Position numbers and translations under genes: made by a program
Assembly (NCBI GenBank): GCA_023428755.1
Contig: JAEYWX010000021.1
Coordinates: 1 to 46,040, forward strand
DNA from: Bacteroidota bacterium
GTDB taxonomy: Bacteria > Bacteroidota > Bacteroidia > Chitinophagales > Chitinophagaceae
DNA length: 46,040 nt
Reading direction: 5' to 3'
Shown: positions 40,786 to 46,040 of the stretch, one piece after another
Layout of the letters: the number at the start of each line of letters is the position of its first letter
How positions within the stretch are numbered: the first letter of the stretch is position 1
Notes under the pieces: generated by a model
The model's database searches: none
Seen by the model: only the letters and a program-made list of their open reading frames with translations
What the model was told of the DNA's origin: nothing

Positions 40786-41094
40786 ATGTACAGCTACGAT
40801 ACAGTAACCGAAGCGATCAGTGATTTAAAAGCAAGAGGCTATGCACTCGATTTTAACCTGCAGGTGAATGCGTTGCAATGTTTCAATCCCGATCTTAATC
40901 TGGAGCCTCAGGAATTTGAGATCAAAGAAATCTATCGGTTTGAAGGAGCAACCAATCCTTCCGACGAAGAAATTGTGTATGCCATTGAATCGAAAGACGG
41001 GCACAAAGGTGTGTTTGTAAATGGCTATGGCCCATCAGCTGATGCTGTGGGAGCAGAGATGATGAAAAAACTGGTGGATCATAGTAATGAGTGA
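40786..41094 (+). CDS. Small conserved-looking soluble protein
   Basis: A 102-residue cytoplasmic protein without signal or helices in the membrane. It has MYSYDTVTEAISDLKARGY at the start, then FEIKEIYRFEGATNPSDEEI and VYAIESKDGHKGVFVNGYG. This wording resembles a family common in Bacteroidota that is sometimes labelled phosphoribosylpyrophosphate synthetase, although it lacks any PRPP-synthetase motif and is far too short. The function should be treated as unknown. A single gene. Confidence 0.72.
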   Translation: MYSYDTVTEAISDLKARGYALDFNLQVNALQCFNPDLNLEPQEFEIKEIYRFEGATNPSDEEIVYAIESKDGHKGVFVNGYGPSADAVGAEMMKKLVDHSNE

Positions 41095-41122
41095 TGAATA
41101 ATGAGTAAGTAGTGAAATAAGC
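41085..41122. repeat. TAATGAGTGATGAA stutter
   Basis: Degenerate repeats of TAATGAGTGATGAATAATGA and TAAGTAGTGAA run across the stop codon of the preceding small gene into the gap. They belong to the same kind of stutter as elsewhere in the window. Confidence 0.45.
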
Positions 41123-41224
41123 AAGCTGGGTTGATGTTTTGTTACTTTCTTAACAAAAAATGTTGCGGGAGGGTATAACAGCAACGATGTGGATATGCTA
41201 AATTCATCCGTAAAACAACAACAC

Positions 41225-41956
41225 ATGAAAAATTACATTGGTGCAGCTATTATCAGCATTGCCATCATTGCCGGATTCTGGATCGTTGGTAACGCTTACA
41301 AATACAAATTCAAATCAACTGAAACCATCAGCGTAACCGGATTGGCAGAAGTTGATTTCAGCAGCGACCTGATTGTTTGGAGCGGCTCGTTCAACCGGTA
41401 CGGCTTTGAATTGAAAACAGCCTATGCTACTTTGAAAGCCGACGAGGCCACCATTCGCTCTTATCTTAATTCGAAAGGTATTGCCGACAGCAATATTGTA
41501 TTTTCATCCATCGCCATCAATAAAAATTTTCGCCGTAGTTACGATGATAAAGGCAACGAGATCAGTGTAGAGTTTACCGGGTACACACTTACCGGTAATG
41601 TAAGGGTAGAATCAAAAGATATTAACCGGGTAGAAAAACTGTCGAGAGAAATTACCGAGTTATTAGAAAAAGGAATCGAGTTAAATTCCAATGCACCTGA
41701 ATATTATTACACACGACTGAATGAATTGAAAATTGATCTGTTAGCTAAAGCCAGCGAAGATGCCAAAACACGAGCCGAAACGATTGCGAAAAACAGTGGC
41801 GGCTCTCTGGGGAGCATTAAAAAAGCAACCATGGGCGTATTTCAGATCACCGGAAAAAATGCAAACGAAGATTACAGTTATGGCGGTGCGTTCAACACAT
41901 CCAGCAAAGAAAAAACAGCTTCTATTACATTAAAGGTGGATTATTTGGCTGATTGA
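41225..41956 (+). CDS. SIMPL-domain (DUF541) protein
   Basis: About 243 residues from the ATG at 41225; twelve upstream codons lack a signal. An N-terminal membrane anchor or signal at ~3-22 (YIGAAIISIAIIAGFWIVGN) is followed by the SIMPL domain: SVTGLAEVDFSSDLIVWSG, a helix with KADEATIRSYLNSKG, GYTLTGNVRVESKDINRVEK, and a long helix with LLAKASEDAKTRAETIAKNS. The domain ends KTASITLKVDYLAD. SIMPL proteins are periplasmic or membrane proteins of poorly known role (stress-linked in some species). The 3' end overlaps the convergent PrsW gene by 16 bp. Confidence 0.88.
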   Translation: MKNYIGAAIISIAIIAGFWIVGNAYKYKFKSTETISVTGLAEVDFSSDLIVWSGSFNRYGFELKTAYATLKADEATIRSYLNSKGIADSNIVFSSIAINKNFRRSYDDKGNEISVEFTGYTLTGNVRVESKDINRVEKLSREITELLEKGIELNSNAPEYYYTRLNELKIDLLAKASEDAKTRAETIAKNSGGSLGSIKKATMGVFQITGKNANEDYSYGGAFNTSSKEKTASITLKVDYLAD

Positions 41957-42666
41957 TTTTTCAATGAAAATAATTGCTCTGAAGTATCACGGTGTTCCCT
42001 GATCGCTTTTTTGGACAACCAGATAGCAATGATAAACGACGCAACGGCTCCTGCAAACAAGAGTCCATCCCCAACGTATTTGTTCACAGTGGCGTTGCCC
42101 TGCAGAAACAAAAAGAAATCGTACGTGCCGTGAAAAAAAGCAGCCCAGAAAATACCGGTAAATAAATAGAACCGTCGTTTCTCAGGTTGAAATTTAGCCT
42201 TGCCTGCAAAGTATCCCATAATAATGGCAAACGTTGCATGTGCCGGTACACTTAGAAACATGCGCAGAATAGCGGTACCCATTCCGTGTTGCATTACATA
42301 GCCAATGTTTTCAACGGTGGCAAATCCCATCCCCACCATTACACTGTACACAATGCCATCAAACGGCTCATCAAAACTTTTCTTTGGAAATGCATAAGAG
42401 CGGAGCATAATGTATTTGCTCCATTCTTCACTCAATCCAACGATCAGGTATGCAAATACAGCGGTATAGAAAATGCCCTCGCCCATGAACCGTTCAACAG
42501 GTTTTACTGTTAGAAGTTGTATGATGATGGCCGGTATTACACTGAGGCAGCCAAGAAAAAAACAAACCAATAAATTAAGATGAGGTTCCCGGTTGAACCG
42601 GTCTTTCAAAAAAATATACAAACTGATGGCAATACCGGGTGCAATGGAAAGGGCGAGTAACAACAT
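41941..42666 (-). CDS. PrsW-family intramembrane metalloprotease
   Basis: A 241-residue inner-membrane protein with about 7-8 helices. The PrsW signatures are present: GLSEEWSKYIML (EExxK), a HATFAIIMGYF motif (conserved His in a helix) and FFHGTYDFFLFL (HGxxD). These residues form the proposed zinc site inside the membrane. PrsW in Bacillus cleaves an anti-sigma factor; in Bacteroidota the target is generally unknown. It is convergent with the SIMPL gene (16-bp overlap) and divergent from the next gene. Confidence 0.88.
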   Translation of the reverse strand: MLLLALSIAPGIAISLYIFLKDRFNREPHLNLLVCFFLGCLSVIPAIIIQLLTVKPVERFMGEGIFYTAVFAYLIVGLSEEWSKYIMLRSYAFPKKSFDEPFDGIVYSVMVGMGFATVENIGYVMQHGMGTAILRMFLSVPAHATFAIIMGYFAGKAKFQPEKRRFYLFTGIFWAAFFHGTYDFFLFLQGNATVNKYVGDGLLFAGAVASFIIAIWLSKKAIREHRDTSEQLFSLKNQSAK

Positions 42667-42734
42667 AGAAAAAGAATTGATTAAAGATAATAGCTGGATG
42701 TGATTTTATTTAGTGACTTCATTTATTTTTAAGT

Positions 42735-45557
42735 ATGAATCTTGTACGATCCTGTTTAACGGTTGCCTTCCTGCTGCTGGTTGTTATTGCCAATGCACAG
42801 GTGTTTGGCGGAAATGCTCCATCATTAAAGTTTTATCAACTGAATACCGATTCGGTACGTATTATTTTTCCGAAAGGATTGGAAAAACAGGCGAGGGAAG
42901 CTGCCTGGTTATCGCATCAGCTGTTACGTGATTCATCGGCTTCCTCGCTTGGAAAGAATATTCGAAAGTTCAGCGTCGTATTGCAAAATCAAACAACTGC
43001 ATCCAATGCGTATGTGGGTGCAGCACCATGGCGCAGTGAATTTTATATGATGCCCGATTTATCAAATCTTGGCAGCGGCGCCATTCCCTGGCATCAATAT
43101 CTCTCCTTGCACGAGTTTCGGCATACTGAACAGTTCTCCAATTTCAATCGGGCCATTCCAAAAATTGCCGGTTTCTTTTTTGGACAGGAAGGGCAGGCCG
43201 TTGCAATGAATCTTGCCGTACCTGATTGGTTTTGGGAAGGCGATGCAGTGTGGCAGGAAACAGTGAACAGCCGGCAGGGCAGGGGCCGTATTCCGTTATT
43301 CATGAATGCGTATCGTTCACTTTGGCTGGATGGTAAAAATTATTCGTATCAGAAATTAAGGAACGGTTCATTGCGGCAGTACGTGCCCAACCATTATGAT
43401 CTCGGTTATTTGCTGGTGAGTTATGGACGGGAAAAATATGGAAACGATCTGTGGACGAAAGTAAACAACGATGCATTGGATTTTAAAGGCCTGTTTTATC
43501 CGTATCAAAAAGCGGTGAAGCGGTACACGGGTGTGCCATACAAGCAGTTTGTAAACGATGCATTCAACTGGTACAAAGCTGAGATGAAAACAGCAGATGC
43601 CAAACCTTATCAAAACCTGCAACCCATTACCAAGCCATCGAAAAATAATGTAGTGAGTTATCAATATCCATTTGTGGAAGAAGACGGAACCATCATTGCA
43701 TTAAAAACGGGCTACCGGCAAATTCCGGTGTGGGTGCGGATCGATAGCAGTGGAAATGAAAAGAAGCTACGTGTAAAAGATATTGCAGATGATGCTTATT
43801 ACACCTATAAAAAAGGACAGGTTGTGTACACTGCTTTTGCAACCGATCCACGTTGGGGCTGGAAGACATATTCTGAGTTGAAAATCTGGAATCCTTCGAT
43901 TGGCAAGGTGAAAAAGATCACCTCCAAAACCCGTTTGTTCATGCCTGATCTTTCACCCGATGCTGAAAAAGTAATTGCGGTGCATGCAGGAACGGATCAG
44001 CAAACACATTTGCAACTCATCGGTTTGTACGATTCAACCAGTGTTGCATTGCCCAACGCCAATCAATATACTTACACGTATCCACGTTTTTCTGCTGATG
44101 GTACATCCATCATCAGTGCAGTACGAAATGCAAAAGGGGAAATGGCATTGTTGCAAACTGAACTTGCATCCAATAACGAACAACTGCTGTTGCCGTTCAG
44201 TAATACGTTGTTGGCGTATGTACAAGTGGCAGGCGATACGGTGTTATTTACATCTTCCCAAAACGGAACTGATGTATTGTATTTGTATGATCTGAAACAG
44301 AAATCGTTGTTCAAAGCTGCACAATTGCCCAATGGAAATTACCAGGCAAGTGTTGATGCAGCATCGCAAACCATCATCTGGCATACATTTACTACTGATG
44401 GTAATATGTTGCTCAAACAAAAGTTGAGCGATCTGCCATTGCAAAAAGAATCGGCCATAGCACCGCTGGCCGATCTGTATTTAGCGCCCAAAACCTATGC
44501 CGCTCCTGATCTGTTGCAAAACATACAGCCACTAACGGGCGAGATCAAACGCTATCGCTCCGGAATGAACCTGTTCAATATCCATAGCTGGCGACCGTAT
44601 GCTGCCGAGCCCGATTACGGACTCACATTCTACAGTGAAAATATTCTCAACAACATGCAGGGTGAGTACAGTTACAACTACAACCGTAACGAAGGGTATC
44701 ACCAGGCAGTAGCAGCATTAGTGTATGGTGGGTTGTATCCGCAGTTGTTTGCCGGGGCATCGCAAACATGGAACAGAAATTTTCAACTTAACCAGGATAC
44801 AACGATCACCTGGAACCAAACCAACTTGAATGCAGGCTTTAGTATTCCACTCAACTTTACTAGTGGAATGGCGTTTAAGAATCTCAGCATTTCATCATCG
44901 TACAACACAGAGCAACTCAACTTTACAGGCATTGCAAAAAATATTCTGCGTGATCAGCAGTTCAATTATATCAGCACATCATTGAATTGGACGATCCAGA
45001 GCCAGCAGGCAAGGCAACAGATATTTCCCAAGTGGGCACAAACACTGGCTGTGCGTTACCGCCGCACAACCGATGGCGTAAAAGGAAATCAATTCCAGAT
45101 CAATGGCGGATTGTATGCACCTGGATTTTTCCGCAATCACAGTATTGTGTTTTTTGCATCGGCATTTTCAAGAGATACACTGCGAGGTTCACTGTTCAGT
45201 AATAATTTTCCGTTTGCAAGAGGTTACAGCGCATTCAACAATCCACGTATGTGGCGGTTCAGCACCAATTATCATTTCCCTATTGCATATCCTGAGTTTG
45301 GTATTGCACAAATGATTTATTTTTTACGTGTGCGGGGGAACTTGTTTTATGATTATACCGCTATTAAAAGTTTGCGGACAGGAAATGTGTTTCCATTTGA
45401 ATCAGCAGGCGCTGAACTGTTTTTTGATACACGACTTTGGAACACGCAACCGTTTACATTGGGAGTGCGTTACAGCAGGTTGCTGAGTGTGGATGATCTT
45501 GGATTGAACCGCAATCCCAATCAATTTGAAATAATACTTCCCTTAGATCTGTTTTAA
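42735..45557 (+). CDS. HExxH-peptidase/propeller/outer-membrane barrel fusion-like protein
   Basis: A 940-residue exported protein with a signal peptide ending near VVIANAQ. Residues ~30-290 form a gluzincin-like peptidase region: HEFRH at 126-130 (HExxH) and a likely third ligand E168 in WFWEGDAVWQE, as in peptidase MA-type domains. Residues ~300-560 look like a beta-propeller of WD40-like/TolB type (MPDLSPDAEKVIAVHAG, then YPRFSADGTSIISAVRNA). Residues ~620-940 look like an outer-membrane barrel with alternating strands, ending NQFEIILPLDLF. If all parts are active, it would present a peptidase at the inner or outer face of the outer membrane. The substrate is unknown. Monocistronic. Confidence 0.75.
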   Translation: MNLVRSCLTVAFLLLVVIANAQVFGGNAPSLKFYQLNTDSVRIIFPKGLEKQAREAAWLSHQLLRDSSASSLGKNIRKFSVVLQNQTTASNAYVGAAPWRSEFYMMPDLSNLGSGAIPWHQYLSLHEFRHTEQFSNFNRAIPKIAGFFFGQEGQAVAMNLAVPDWFWEGDAVWQETVNSRQGRGRIPLFMNAYRSLWLDGKNYSYQKLRNGSLRQYVPNHYDLGYLLVSYGREKYGNDLWTKVNNDALDFKGLFYPYQKAVKRYTGVPYKQFVNDAFNWYKAEMKTADAKPYQNLQPITKPSKNNVVSYQYPFVEEDGTIIALKTGYRQIPVWVRIDSSGNEKKLRVKDIADDAYYTYKKGQVVYTAFATDPRWGWKTYSELKIWNPSIGKVKKITSKTRLFMPDLSPDAEKVIAVHAGTDQQTHLQLIGLYDSTSVALPNANQYTYTYPRFSADGTSIISAVRNAKGEMALLQTELASNNEQLLLPFSNTLLAYVQVAGDTVLFTSSQNGTDVLYLYDLKQKSLFKAAQLPNGNYQASVDAASQTIIWHTFTTDGNMLLKQKLSDLPLQKESAIAPLADLYLAPKTYAAPDLLQNIQPLTGEIKRYRSGMNLFNIHSWRPYAAEPDYGLTFYSENILNNMQGEYSYNYNRNEGYHQAVAALVYGGLYPQLFAGASQTWNRNFQLNQDTTITWNQTNLNAGFSIPLNFTSGMAFKNLSISSSYNTEQLNFTGIAKNILRDQQFNYISTSLNWTIQSQQARQQIFPKWAQTLAVRYRRTTDGVKGNQFQINGGLYAPGFFRNHSIVFFASAFSRDTLRGSLFSNNFPFARGYSAFNNPRMWRFSTNYHFPIAYPEFGIAQMIYFLRVRGNLFYDYTAIKSLRTGNVFPFESAGAELFFDTRLWNTQPFTLGVRYSRLLSVDDLGLNRNPNQFEIILPLDLF

Positions 45558-45605
45558 TTTTTTATTGCAGCTTACATCTGTTCGCTATAAAAACATGCAA
45601 TCGTT

Positions 45606-45641
45606 TTCCCAGTAGTTTTAAAGTGGGAATGGATATATTTG
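45606..45641 (+). promoter_or_regulatory. Candidate promoter region of nagB
   Basis: TATATTTG at 45634-45641 matches TAnnTTTG exactly and lies 29 nt before the ATG. Just upstream, TTCCCA (45606-45611) and TGGGAA (45624-45629) form an inverted repeat over the -33 region, a possible operator. Confidence 0.5.
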
Positions 45642-45670
45642 TGCCTCCTTATAACAACAATTACAATAGT

Positions 45671-46040
45671 ATGGCAAAGAAGGCTGCTTCCATTGATCTG
45701 ATCGATAGTTTTGAACGAATTCCCACACATATTTTTGAAAATGCAAAACAAGGTTCAGCATTTGCTGCACAGCAAATCGCCAATCTTATTCGTGAAAAGC
45801 AGGCCGCCAATCAACCCTGTGTATTAGGTTTGGCAACCGGTTCTACTCCAAAATCCTTGTACGCAGAACTGGTGCGGTTGCATAAAGAAGAAGGCTTGAG
45901 TTTTAAAAATGTAATTGCCTTTAACCTCGATGAATATTATCCCATTGAGCGGGATGCAATCCAAAGCTATCATCGCTTTATGAAACAACAGTTGTTTGAT
46001 AAAGTAGATATCGATCAAAACAATTGTCATATACCCGATG
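45671..46040 (+). CDS. nagB: Glucosamine-6-phosphate deaminase, 5' part
   Basis: The gene is cut by the window end; 123 codons are visible. The enzyme turns glucosamine 6-phosphate into fructose 6-phosphate and ammonia, feeding amino sugars into glycolysis. The family motifs are present: LGLATGSTPKSLYAELVRLH for the phosphate loop and VIAFNLDEYYPI with the catalytic-type Asp. The N-terminal stretch IDSFERIPTHIFENAKQGSA is like the long Bacteroidota form, which carries an extra C-terminal LmbE/PIG-L-like domain; that part is outside the window, so this is inference. The ATG at 45671 follows a good -7 box. Confidence 0.93.
   Translation, partial: MAKKAASIDLIDSFERIPTHIFENAKQGSAFAAQQIANLIREKQAANQPCVLGLATGSTPKSLYAELVRLHKEEGLSFKNVIAFNLDEYYPIERDAIQSYHRFMKQQLFDKVDIDQNNCHIPD

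Noticed and set aside
1..46040. CRISPR array, tRNA or rRNA genes
   Set aside because: No regularly spaced direct repeats with unique spacers, and no cloverleaf or rRNA-like stretch, were seen on either strand.

Overview
The window looks like chromosomal DNA of a Bacteroidota bacterium, most likely family Chitinophagaceae (inference from gene content, not a database match). Evidence includes a SusC/SusD pair, a secreted metalloprotease with a C-terminal type IX secretion sorting domain, many Bacteroidota-style lipoproteins (Cys followed by Lys/Asn), futalosine-pathway MqnE, glutaminyl-tRNA synthetase, -7 boxes of the TAnnTTTG type, and intergenic stutter repeats typical of this group. No rRNA, tRNA or CRISPR array was seen.

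Layout. 1-5150: VOC-fold protein, a membrane-anchored hypothetical, ornithine aminotransferase (rocD) and glnS, followed by a repeat-rich gap and a bidirectional terminator. 5145-10255: nucleoside-type MFS permease, an M43-type secreted zinc protease and mqnE with a long structured leader. 10256-13800: small genes, an AT-rich lipoprotein gene bounded by 10-bp inverted repeats, and a complete IS3-family element with an in-phase -1 frameshift heptamer. 13800-17302: MORN-like secreted protein diverging from a large Asp-box (BNR/sortilin-type) propeller protein. 17303-21300: a REP-like hairpin, a DUF2911 lipoprotein, a coiled-coil membrane protein, an exported Ppx/GppA-like ASKHA protein and a small outer-membrane barrel.

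21267-23164: an AT-rich island holding a glycine-zipper lipoprotein gene (no visible start codon, with a C10 tract next to its signal-peptide region) and a secreted barrel-like protein. It is bracketed by two identical 33-bp copies of a terminator hairpin. This is the best candidate here for a recently acquired, undescribed module. 23255-25510: Tex, whose C-terminal linker appears to be encoded by an intergenic-type stutter repeat. 25849-30311: susC-susD pair. 30361-35006: small conserved protein, secreted cyclophilin and two tandem M14 carboxypeptidase-like genes, one of which has lost its zinc ligands and catalytic Glu.

35207-38669: lipoproteins, a possible papain-fold secreted protein in a two-gene operon, and a Tat-exported protein. 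38739-40681: ahcY divergent from an Lrp/AsnC regulator. 40786-46040: small conserved protein, SIMPL-domain protein overlapping a convergent PrsW protease, a 940-residue HExxH/propeller/barrel protein, and the 5' part of nagB, cut by the window edge.

Overall the window is mostly housekeeping and cell-envelope genes, interrupted by two foreign-looking segments (about 10.85-13.4 kb and 21.3-23.1 kb).
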